From Orychophragmus violaceus (taxonomy: Eukaryota; Streptophyta; Magnoliopsida; Brassicales; Brassicaceae), in contig CM058230.1 in the NCBI GenBank assembly GCA_030180135.1, positions 26,744,067 through 26,808,066 of the forward strand: 64,000 nt of DNA. Reading direction: 5' to 3'. Of the stretch, positions 54,911 to 64,000 are shown one piece after another. Position numbers and translations under genes: made by a program. How positions within the stretch are numbered: the first letter of the stretch is position 1; each line of letters starts with the position of its first letter. The notes below the pieces were generated by a model. That model had not been told where the DNA came from and ran no database searches. It was given only the letters and a program-made list of their open reading frames with translations.

Positions 54911-56576
54911 GTGGTATCAGAGCCATAGGGTTTAATAGATTGAATCAGTAGCCTAGAATTCGATTAAAATGGTACTTGATTGAATTGATGCTAACTAGGA
55001 TTCGTTTTGATAATAAGAATCTCGGATTTGTTAATATCGAAAACGAAGAACTGTGTTTTCGCACAGTGTCGATCGACACAAGTTTGTGTCGATCGACACA
55101 CCGCGAAAACGATGAAAATATTTTAGGGTTTTCGCACAGCATCGATCGACACACCCAGTGCATCGATCGATGCAGCGCGAAAATTCAAAAGGATATTGTG
55201 TTTTCGCATAGCGTCGATCGACACAAGTTTGTGTCGATCGATGCATCACGAATTCGCCTATTAAAACAATGGGTTTCGATTTAGAAATCGCACTGTGTCG
55301 ATCAACACACTGAGTGCATCGATCGACACAGGCTGTGCGAAAGGATAGATCGGTTCAATTGGATTGAACCGGTTATCTCACATGGTTATGTCGGTTTAAT
55401 TCGATTAAAATTCCCTAATACCCTGCTGTGTCGATCGACACAGGTTTAGTGTCGGTCGACACAGGCCTTGCGATTGGTTGATCGCTTCAATTGGATTGAA
55501 TTGGTTATCATTCTTGGTTAAGGTATATCAGATCGGTTTAAATTGGATGAATTAATTCAATTGGATTGAATTGGTTATCTCAATTGGAATAAACTGATTT
55601 GATTGGTTAAGATCAGTTTGATTGGATAAGTCGGTTCAATTAGATTGGACCGGTTATCGCAATTGGTCTAAGACCGGTTATAGGGTTGGTAAAGGTTGCA
55701 TATCAAATGTCGACCAAGTGTGTCAGTCGATGCACATGGTGACGATGCGAACCGTAATCGTTTGGTTTTGAACCAGATGATTGAAAAACCGAACCAAATG
55801 ACCTAACCCACATAAATTAGAACAAGCAAAACTCAATTGAAATTGAAAGTAAAACATATTCTAAATTTATCTGGTACACATTGGATGTGTATTAGATCAA
55901 AAGGTCAGTTTTCAATATGGTCAACTGTCAAGACTCATTTGGTTGTTGTGATAGTCTTGCCAAGAGCTTGGTGTCCACAATTACGTGAGTGAGGCGGGAA
56001 GTAGTGTTGATGGTCTTGCAGTGCTTGACATCAACAATTACATGACCTAAAAGATTGAATTACTAACTTTTGAGTTCCGTTTCCTCAACCAAATATCAAG
56101 TGATCTTGATGTCTTGCCCAATCTCGTCTAATGTCAAGACTCGGTTCATTGTTGGATAGTCTTGGAGTCCTTGGTATCCACAGTGATCTGATCAAGGCAG
56201 ATGATCATCGATAGACTTGCAGTGCGACTGTCAATGATCACAAGACAGAAAGAAGATTGGTTTTACTTGACTGGGCTATCAGAAGTTCTGAGCCCAGAGA
56301 CATCAGAGTGGATTAGACATAGTTTGTCTCATAGTTTGTCTCATCTACGACCAGGAGTTGTACTGAGTACAATTAGCAATGATTTGCTTACCTAGATTAC
56401 TGAAATTTTGATGACGGCGAGTCGCCCACTCTAAATTTTGGTGATCTGAGGATCTTGGCTCATTATATTCATAGAGGAAACGTTGTTTGAATATAATGCG
56501 AGTTTTCTTATTAGATAAGATTTCTCATTTCCTGAACTTCATAACTAAAATTTTCTTTGCTTAAAATTTTCAGCCT
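54911..56576 (+). other. Copia-E PBS and leader with palindrome pairs
   Basis: PBS TGGTATCAGAGCC at 54912-54924. Palindrome pairs lie at about 55064-55102, 55139-55177, 55208-55245, 55291-55330 and 55424-55462, with a degenerate one near 55704-55730. Then GGTTCAATTGGATTG-type words follow, as in Copia-B. No gene is seen. Confidence 0.75.
56461..56498 (+). promoter_or_regulatory. conserved RNA stem-loop upstream of gag (Copia-E)
   Basis: CATTATATTC (56461-56470) pairs with GAATATAATG (56489-56498), 18-nt loop, 78 nt before the gag start position. Confidence 0.8.
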
Positions 56577-57278
56577 ATATCTAAAACTACTTTCTCGTTA
56601 CGACCCGTCCTTGAGAAGGACAAGTTAAATGGGTCAAATTTCCTGGATTGGTATCGCAATTTGAGATTAATCCTCAAGCACGAGAGCAAGGACTATGTCC
56701 TTGAGAAAGCTCTTCCAGAAAGGCTTGGGACCAATCGCTCGAATGCGGTATATGATGCTTGGAATAAGCATTATATTGATGTGGTAGATGTGCGTGGTCT
56801 GATGTTGGCTACCATGGTATCTGACTTAAAGAGTCAATACGAGAACATGGAGTCGCCAATAGAGATGATCACCAGCCTGAAACTGAAGTTTCAGGATCAG
56901 GCACGAGTTGAGAGATTCCAGATGGTGAAGTCTCTAACTGAGTGCAAGCTACCAGAGAATGCTCCAGTAAGTCCTCATGTCATTAAACTGATGGGTTACA
57001 TTGATAACCTGGGGAGACTGGAATGTCCTGTCAGCTTAGAGTTGGCCACTGACATCATTCTGCAGTCACTGCCGTCTAGTTATGATAAGTTTATCAAAAG
57101 CTATATCAAGAATAACTTGACGAAGACGTTGACTGAGCTGCATGACATGCTCAAAACAGCAGAGCAAGACATCATAAAGGGTAAAATATTTGAGAAATCA
57201 TGTGTTGGCAAGGGTAGAGGCAGGGCCGTCCAGATTTGGAATCAAGATAAGCCTGTGTCATCTTATAAGCCCAAGTGA
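56577..57278 (+). pseudogene. Copia-E gag (start codon lost)
   Basis: It aligns with Copia-B gag, but the start codon is ATA (56577) instead of ATG. The frame is otherwise open for about 233 codons to a TGA at 57276-57278 just before the zinc knuckle. The knuckle itself is damaged (FYCNESGHWK followed by a stop). Gag core segments FLDWYRNLRLILKHESKDY, PVSLELATDIILQSLPSSYD and LTKTLTELHDMLKTAEQD remain. Confidence 0.8.
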
Positions 57279-59810
57279 GGCCCATCTGGTGTCAGAAAAG
57301 GCTTCTACTGCAATGAGTCAGGACATTGGAAGTGAGATTGCATTAAATTATTGGAAGATTCACAAGAGATGAAGGAGATGTATGGTACTTCTTCTTCAGG
57401 TATTGTGTTATTAATTCAAGTTCTACGTTAGTATTGGATACTAGTTGTGGTACTGATATTTTGGAAATATGCAGGACCTGGACGACAGTAGAACGTTGAA
57501 GAAGGACAAGTGGAACTGCGTGTCTGGTATGAATCAATGGTTGCTGCATGAGCCGTAGAGATTCTCCACTTGTAGGAGCCTTTCATACTTGGTTTTAGAA
57601 ATTAAGTAATTGCTACTATGTATCTGCCTTGTGCAGAAATGTCTTTCATTTTCTTCTAAAGAATTTGGATGTTTTTCATTTTGATAAAAGACAAGTTTTG
57701 TTCTTTAAATCTCAATGAAATATCATATGGTAGCACCCCGTTTGGAATGGGTTTTATATCTTAAACCAGCGTAATTTTGAATATAACACAAATGCTAAAG
57801 GTTTAAGTCTGATGACTCGAACTCGACTTTTCTTTGGCATAGTCGTGTAGCAGATTCAGAAGTTCCATAGTTTTGGACTCATTTGATTATTAATCAATTT
57901 GAGACATGAATTCTGCTTGCTGGGCCAAATGACTGAGGCTTCTTTAGCAGAGCTAAAGAAAAGGGCCAGAGGCTTATTGGGCCTTACACGTACTGATGTA
58001 TGTGGCCCGATGAGCATTAATGCCAAAGGAATCTTCAGTACTTCATTAACTTATTGATGGCGTCAGCAAGTGTGGCTGTGTTCTTATGATGAGACACGAG
58101 TAGGAATCTTTTGATGAGTTCCAAAATGAAGTATAGAACCGATTTGACAGAAGTGTTGAGATCCTCGATTAGATCGCGGAGGAAAATACTCGAGTCAAGA
58201 ATTGAGTGATCATCTAAGTGAGTATGAAGCAATATCACAGCTCTTTTCTCCCAGAAAACCTGAATGGTGTTTCTGAGAGAATGAATCGGATCTTATTGGA
58301 TATGCTCCGATTAATGATGAGTCACATGAATCTTCCATTATCCTTTTAAAATACGCTCTAAAATGAATAAGTTTACACAAATTATGTTTCTATCAGAATC
58401 AGTTGAAAGACACCACATTGGATGTGGACTGGGTGATTTCCAAGTATGTTTTACTGATTAATTGGGATTGCAAGGTTTGTGTAAGGCAGTTGTCAACAAA
58501 CAAACTTGAATCCAAATCTGATAAGGGCTGCTTCGCCGGTTGTCCTAAGGAAACCGAGGCTTAGTACTTTTGCAACCAATCCGAGAACAAAGTTTTGTTG
58601 TTCGGAACCATGTTTTTCAAGAAAACAGTGGGAGTAAAAGTACAGCTCGAAGAAATTCGAGAAACACAAGAGGCTGTTAAACCTGTTAAGGAAGAGCAGC
58701 GGTTGGATCTACAGAGTGTTGTAGGATCTGAACCTGTGGAGCCAGAATTTCGCTGATCCTGATGGATCCGTCACTAATCCGAGGGTGATTCCTCATGACC
58801 GATTGCCGTGATCTGATGATCATTGAAAAGTGACGAGCATGCGAAATTCAAAGAAGCGATGGTGAGCCCCAACTCCGAAAATTTTCTAGGTATGCATGTT
58901 AGCTTCACCGATCTATTTATAGATTGAAGCAAACATCTTGGAGTTGGAATCTATGTTCTGTTAAAACGGTCAAAGGCTTTGACTCGATCAGGAACGAATA
59001 GAAACCGTGCGTTTTCAAGTAAACAGTGGGAGCGTAGTTGCAATTCTCAAAACTGTATGTTTATAACACACTTAATCTCATAAACGACGTTCCGACGCTG
59101 AAGTCTAGTCAAGGTTTGGGTCGGAAGTCAAATTCAATAATAGACGTGGGAGAAGCCGCGAAAGTTCTTGGAATATGGATCCATTGAGATGGATCATAAA
59201 AGCTAATTGGATCGTGTCAGAATCGTTATGATTATAAGGTACTGGACAGTTCAAATATGCATGACTCCAAGAACAGCTTCATACCAAAGGTCTTATGGCA
59301 ATAATCTAAGCAAGATGAAATGTCTTGGACACTGGCTGAGCTAGTATCTATGAGTGTGATTCCTTATGCTTCAGCAATAGAATCCATAATAAATGCCATA
59401 TATAGCGCTCGTATAGATGCAGTTTACGCATATAGCATGACGAGAAGATACCAATATGTTCCGGTAAGAGTCACTGGACAGTTGTAAAGAATATCCCCAA
59501 GTGTTTGAGAAACACCAATGATAGGTTCGTGTACAACTGGGGAAATGACGAATCTGTTAAGAGTAGTTAGACAAACAAAGATGATTCACGGTTCCCACCT
59601 GTTTATGTCTCTTTGTCTGTGTAGCGGGGCTATCTGTTGGAAAGGTCTCCAAGCAGTGGACTGCAGAATAGTGCTTATTAAAGAACAGCAGTGTGGTTTG
59701 TTGGAATGGCTCCAAGCAAGAACACCGCAGCATCTCTCACAACCTAAGCATGAGTTTCATGTTGTTGCTGTAGGTACTAGATATCTGAAGACGTGGTCTA
59801 GATTCTAGTG
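57279..59810 (+). pseudogene. Copia-E decayed pol
   Basis: Order-preserved remnants of protease (TSCGTD), integrase, RT and RNase H are crowded with stops, indels and local duplications (for example the repeated GGCTCCAAGCA block near 59640-59720). Lesions match Copia-B, including the shift into IVLLIQVLR. No functional frame is seen. Confidence 0.78.
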
Positions 59811-60618
59811 GGAGTTATGTTAGTTATGATGTTCAGATAGACATGATGTAGTCATGATTATGAAAAAAAAACTGACATCAGCATTATTTGATCATTGGAT
59901 GATTAAATAATGGTCCCAAGTATTTTATGTTCATGTTATAGGACATCAAGTTGAGGACTTGATCATGAAACCCTATAAGTAAAAAGATGACATAAATTAT
60001 GATTGTCCCTAGTCGAGATTGTCAAAGTGGGACACTGATAATCGCGAGAGACTAGCTTGTGAGGTGACTGTTGACTAAGTTTCATGGAGTCAATGATATG
60101 AGTATCACAGTCAGTCACATAGATATATGTTGATGAACATATGATCGGACATGACCCGCTAATGAGAACTCTTCAGGATAGTTATATCTGTGTCATGAGA
60201 GTTCTTATTACGACTATAGAGTATAGTCCTTAGACCTGAGTTCATCATGCTTTCTAGCATATGAATTGGTACACTTTGACCTTGTCAAACGTCGATCCGT
60301 AACTGGCGGCTATAACGGCATTGCTTATGTGTATCATGAAGTATGTGTAGAAACAGGGATGGAACAAGATGGGATTTGTCCCTCCTGTATAACGGGAGAT
60401 AAATATCTCAGGGCCCACCGAAGATTTGATACTGAGAAAATGTATGGCCGTGCTCAAACGAGGTGATTTTCAGTCGTTTGTTTTATCAGTATAAATCAGA
60501 AGTTCGATGAACATGATATTGGCTATAATAAGGATGACACAATTTCTTGCCTTATGCCATATCGAGATATAGCGACAAAGGGATTATGGAATAGATGATT
60601 CCAGTACAAGTGGGAGAT
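59811..60618 (+). other. Copia-E 3' UTR and polypurine tract
   Basis: It matches the 3' UTRs of Copia-B, -C and -F and ends in CCAGTACAAGTGGGAGAT at 60601-60618. No gene is seen. Confidence 0.7.
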
Positions 60619-61045
60619 TGTTGGGATTATGTCCTGAAATCACATTGTACTTACTCTAAAGATAGTTGTATTGTCGAGATCGGACAATTCAGGTGATACT
60701 GGGTAGTCATAATGTTTTGTTAGAAACCGCTTATGACAAATGAGTTGTAACTCATTTCTAGTATCGTGTGAACCTAAAGGGTCACACACCTAAGCAAGTT
60801 GGATACGCTTCTGTAGGGAATTGATCATTGGCATATGGTCCGATCAATGTGTATTGGATACACATTGAATTCGTGTGTTAAGAGGTGTGTCGATCGATGC
60901 CATTGGTGCAACGATCGACACAAGGTCGATACCGTAACTGATGTTACGGTTCGTAAACCATGGGCCTATTTATAGGGGCCAGGTTACACGACCTTAAAAT
61001 CAGAGCCGTCGCAAACAGTTTTCCTTGACAGAAAAACAGACCCTC
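60619..61045 (+). repeat. Copia-E 3' LTR, first part
   Basis: The first 427 bp of the 3' LTR, matching 54263-54689, with its palindrome pair at about 60883-60920. Copia-F interrupts it after CCCTC (61041-61045, presumed TSD). Confidence 0.88.
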
Positions 61046-61684
61046 TGTTGGATCCCGATGGATCTAAGGGTTTGATATATTGAATGATAAAACCAACCTC
61101 GTTCTTACCTTTGGCAGCGGAAGAAGATGGTGAACGAGATCAGTGGAGCAACGCAGATGCCTTGCCTCTACCAGATACACACGCACGCTCGCTGGAAACG
61201 GGATGCTAGTGCCGGATCAATGGGATCGATTCTCTCTGGTGTGTCTAGTGTTTCTGTCAAGAAAACTGGACGGCTCTCATGTTTTAGGTCGAAACTTTTG
61301 AGTTTTATTCGACCTAAACGTGCTCAACGGGCCAGACTCAATTAAGCCATAACCCGAAAAGCCTGTTCGGAAAATCCGAACTGTGTCGACCGACACACAA
61401 GCTGTGTCGATCGACACAACACCATTATATCGATTCTTATGTGTATTTCAATACACATAATATGATCATTGCCACAATGATCATTCCCATGTCGTAGCTT
61501 CTAGTTCGCTTAGGTGTGTGACCCTATAGGATCATATAATACTGGCAGTAAGTCCACGACCTACAGATTGCAAGAGGCTTCTAGCAAAGCATTGCAAACA
61601 CCCAGTATTATACGAATGTCTGATCTCGACACACAACTATCACAGGAGTGAGTACAAGTGTGATTTCAGGACACTATCCCAACA
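61046..61684 (-). repeat. Copia-F 3' LTR
   Basis: 639 bp, TGTTGGATCC...CCCAACA on the plus strand, closely similar to the Copia-C LTRs. It contains the palindrome pair at about 61381-61420. Confidence 0.88.
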
Positions 61685-62507
61685 ATCTCCCACTTGTACT
61701 GGAATCATCAATTCCTATAATCCTTTTGTCTCTATATCTCGATTTGGCATAAGGCAAGATTTGTGTCATCCTTATTAAGCCAACATCATGTTTATCGAAC
61801 TCCTGATCTCATACTGAACATTACAAACAACTGAACTACAGTTCGTTTAAGTGCGGCCACACATTTTTTCAGTAATCAATCTTCGATAGGCCCTGAGATA
61901 TTTATCTCCCGTTATACAGGAGGGACAAATCCCTTGTTGTTCCATCCCTGTTTCAACGCGTACTTCATGATACACCCGAACAGTGCCGTTATAGTCGCCA
62001 GTTACGGGTCGACGTTTGACAAGGTCAAAGTGTACCAATTCATATGCAAGAAAGCATGATGAACTCAGGTCTAAGGACTATACTCTATAGTCGTAATGAG
62101 AATCTCTTATGACACAGATATAACTATCTTGTAGACTTCTCATTAGCGGGTCATGTCCGATCATATGTTCACTAACATATATCTATGTGACTGACTGCGA
62201 TAATCATATCATTGGCTCCATGAAACTTAGCCAACAGTCACCTCACAATCTAGTCTCTACCGGTTGTTAGTGTCCCAATTCTACAACCTCGACTAGGGAC
62301 AAAATAATTTATTAACTTATAGGGTTTCATGATCAAGTCCTCAACTTGATGACCTATAATATGTCATAAACTTATTTGGGACCATTATTTAGATCACAAT
62401 ATAAATAATGCTGAAATCAAATTTCATTGAAACACTTCCAAAGAATGTTTACAAGAGCGTCTTATTATAACTTAAAATATAACCAAAAACTCCCACTAGA
62501 ATCAAGA
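61685..62507 (-). other. Copia-F polypurine tract and 3' UTR
   Basis: The PPT complement ATCTCCCACTTGTACTGG lies at 61685-61702, followed by the shared Copia 3' UTR. No gene is seen. Confidence 0.7.
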
Positions 62508-64000
62508 TTACATCATAAGATCTCTAATGCCTACAGCAGTCGTATGACTCTCATGCTTAGGCCTTGGGAGTGACTTGGTCAGAGGATCAGCGATGTTCTC
62601 ATCTGTCGGAACTCGGCTGATCTTTACATCACCTCTATTGACAATATCACGAATCAAATGATATTTCCTCTCAACGTGTTTGGACTTCTGGTGTGACCTG
62701 GGTTCTTTCGCCTGAGCAATGGCTCCATTGTTATCGCAGAATAAAGCCACTGGCTCCAAGATACTAGGAACCACACCAAGTTCAGTCATGAACTTCTTGA
62801 TCCAAACAGCTTCCTTTGCCGCTTCTGAAGCAGCAACATATTCAGCTTCCGTTGTGGAATCAGCTACGGTATTCTGCTTAGAGCTCTTCCAGCTCACCGC
62901 ACCGCCATTTAGACAGAAGACAAATCCAGATTGTGATCGGAAATCGTCTCTGTCTGTCTGAAAACTCGCATCAGTGAATCCATTCACCACAAGTTCATCA
63001 CTTCCTCCATACACAAGGAATTTATCCTTAGTATGTCTCAAATACTTGAGAATATTCTTGACAGTTGTCCAGTGTTCCTCACCTGGATCAGATTGGTATC
63101 TGCTCGTCATGCTTAACGCGTAAGCTACATCTGGACGAGTGCAGAGCATGGCATACATAACAGATCCTATTGCAGAAGCATAAGAAATCCTATTCATGCG
63201 TTCTCGCTCAACATGTGTCGCCGGACACTGCTTCTTGCTGAGACTTATGCCATGAGACATTGGTATGAAGCCCTTCTTGGAATCATGCATATTGAATATG
63301 TGCAACACCTTATCGATATAAGTGTCCTGGCAAAATCCAATAAGCTTGTTTGTTCTATCTCTGTAGATTCTGATTCCAAGAATGTACGCGGCTTCTCCCA
63401 TGTCTTTCATGGAAAAACAACTTCCAAGCCAAGTCTTCATAGACTGAAGCAACGGAACGTCATTACCGAGGAGGAGTATGTCATCGACATACAGCACAAG
63501 AAATGCAATTTTGCTCCCACTAGTCTTCTTGTATACACATGCTTCCTCTTCGTTCTTGATAAAGCCAAATTTCTTTACTGCTTCATCAAAACGAAGATTC
63601 CAACTCCGTGACGCTTGCTTCAATCCATAAATGGATTTATGAAGTTTGCATACCTTCTTAGCGTTCTTTGGATCGACAAAACCTTCAGGCTGTGTCATGT
63701 ACACATCCTCTTCCAGAATACCATTCAGGAACGCGGTTTTGACATCCATTTGCCAAATCTCATAATCATAACGAGCGGCAATCGCTAGAAGAATCCGAAT
63801 GGATTTAAGCATAGCGACTGGGGAATAGGTTTCATCATAGTCAATACCATGAATTTGCTTGAAACCTTTTGCCACCAACCTCGCTTTGTAAATCTGTACA
63901 TTGCCATCCACGTCAATCTTCTTCTTGAAGATCCATTTACACTCAATGGCTTTTACACCATTAGGTAAATTGACCAAGGACCATACTTGGTTTTCTGACA
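62508..64000 (-). CDS. Copia-F pol, RT and RNase H (partial)
   Basis: The frame is open from the window edge to the stop at 62508, about 497 codons. RT: ENQVWSLVNLPNGVKAIECK, WQMDVKTAFLNGILEEDVY, IYGLKQASRSWNLRF and the YVDDILLLGND active site. RNase H: FTDASFQTDRDD, ADSTTEAEYVAASEAAKEA, LFCDNNGAIAQAKEPRSH, ENIADPLTK. At each of the four sites where Copia-C has stops, this copy has a sense codon. Integrase and gag lie outside the window, so autonomy cannot be judged. Confidence 0.9.
   Translation of the reverse strand, partial: SENQVWSLVNLPNGVKAIECKWIFKKKIDVDGNVQIYKARLVAKGFKQIHGIDYDETYSPVAMLKSIRILLAIAARYDYEIWQMDVKTAFLNGILEEDVYMTQPEGFVDPKNAKKVCKLHKSIYGLKQASRSWNLRFDEAVKKFGFIKNEEEACVYKKTSGSKIAFLVLYVDDILLLGNDVPLLQSMKTWLGSCFSMKDMGEAAYILGIRIYRDRTNKLIGFCQDTYIDKVLHIFNMHDSKKGFIPMSHGISLSKKQCPATHVERERMNRISYASAIGSVMYAMLCTRPDVAYALSMTSRYQSDPGEEHWTTVKNILKYLRHTKDKFLVYGGSDELVVNGFTDASFQTDRDDFRSQSGFVFCLNGGAVSWKSSKQNTVADSTTEAEYVAASEAAKEAVWIKKFMTELGVVPSILEPVALFCDNNGAIAQAKEPRSHQKSKHVERKYHLIRDIVNRGDVKISRVPTDENIADPLTKSLPRPKHESHTTAVGIRDLMM

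Larger units (their letters stand above)
54263..61045 (+). mobile_element. Copia-E: Copia element with decayed pol (3' end outside window)
   Basis: 5' LTR 54263-54910; the 3' LTR starts at 60619 and is cut at 61045 by Copia-F, so the remainder and the right TSD (expected CGGGT, as at 54258-54262) lie beyond the window. The layout equals Copia-B. The two LTR parts differ at about five of 427 positions. Pol carries the same lesions as Copia-B. Confidence 0.88.
12925..64000 (-). mobile_element. Tat-2: second Tat-type Ty3/Gypsy element, heavily nested (partial)
   Basis: Tat-2 begins with its 3' LTR (12925-13461) and continues through four insertions; its own sequence is 12925-14081, 29390-34193, 41288-41768 and 53855-54262. 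The gene order mirrors Tat-1 on the minus strand: antisense gene, minisatellite, integrase, protease, gag. The 5' LTR lies beyond the right edge, so its TSD cannot be checked (left candidate CCTAT at 12920-12924). Most of RT and RNase H is missing through a deletion at about 33393. LTR and proteins are clearly related to Tat-1 but diverged, so this is an older, separate insertion into the same LINE. Confidence 0.88.
61046..64000 (-). mobile_element. Copia-F: Copia element, 3' half in window
   Basis: The 3' LTR (61046-61684), 3' UTR and an open RT-RNase H frame are inside the window; the rest lies to the right. LTR and protein are closest to Copia-C by eye. It is the top layer of a four-deep nest (LINE, Tat-2, Copia-E, Copia-F). 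Confidence 0.9.

Overview
The window is a stack of plant retrotransposons. No host gene is visible. It holds a LINE, two Ty3/Gypsy elements of the Tat type, one Athila-type Ty3 element and six related Ty1/Copia elements. This mix, with the antisense spliced gene in the Tat elements, points to a dicot nuclear genome, probably a Brassicaceae species, in repeat-packed (for example pericentromeric) chromatin. The species cannot be named from the sequence. Element names used here (Tat-1, Tat-2, Athila, Copia-A to Copia-F) are working labels.

Layout, with target-site duplications (TSDs) read directly. A degraded LINE on the minus strand (RNase H end at 468-1080, zinc-binding end at 12698-12924) is split by Tat-1 (1084-12692, minus, TSD ATAAG). 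A second, related Tat-2 (minus) starts at 12925 in the same LINE and runs past the right edge. Tat-2 is broken by four insertions: Athila (14082-29384, plus, TSD TTTGG), Copia-B (34194-41282, plus, TSD AATTT), Copia-C (41769-53849, minus, TSD ACTTC) and Copia-E (54263 onward, plus). Three of these carry a further insertion: Copia-A sits in Athila (20092-27840, plus, TSD GAAAG), Copia-D in Copia-C (45906-50649, minus, TSD TAAAC), and Copia-F in the 3' LTR of Copia-E (61046 onward, minus). The nesting is therefore four layers deep.

Coding content. Copia-A has an uninterrupted 1325-codon gag-pol and LTRs that look identical, so it is the youngest and the best candidate for an active element. Copia-F keeps an open RT-RNase H frame to the window edge. 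Copia-C has a full-length pol broken only by in-frame stops. Copia-B, -D and -E keep gag (start codon lost in E) but share the same decayed pol, so they look like a non-autonomous lineage moved in trans. Tat-1 has gag, protease, RT, a double RNase H and integrase with many lesions. It also carries an antisense four-exon gene whose introns line up with those of Tat-2. Athila keeps a gag remnant and a large open ORF-1-type frame but has lost pol.

Two signals go beyond ordinary annotation. (1) Pairs of short palindromes with a CGATCG or CGGTCG core, centres 20-22 bp apart, recur about 28 times in the LTRs and leaders of Athila and of Copia-B, -C, -E and -F, two unrelated superfamilies. (2) A 10-bp RNA hairpin 72-86 nt upstream of gag is present in five Copia elements with fully compensatory base changes.
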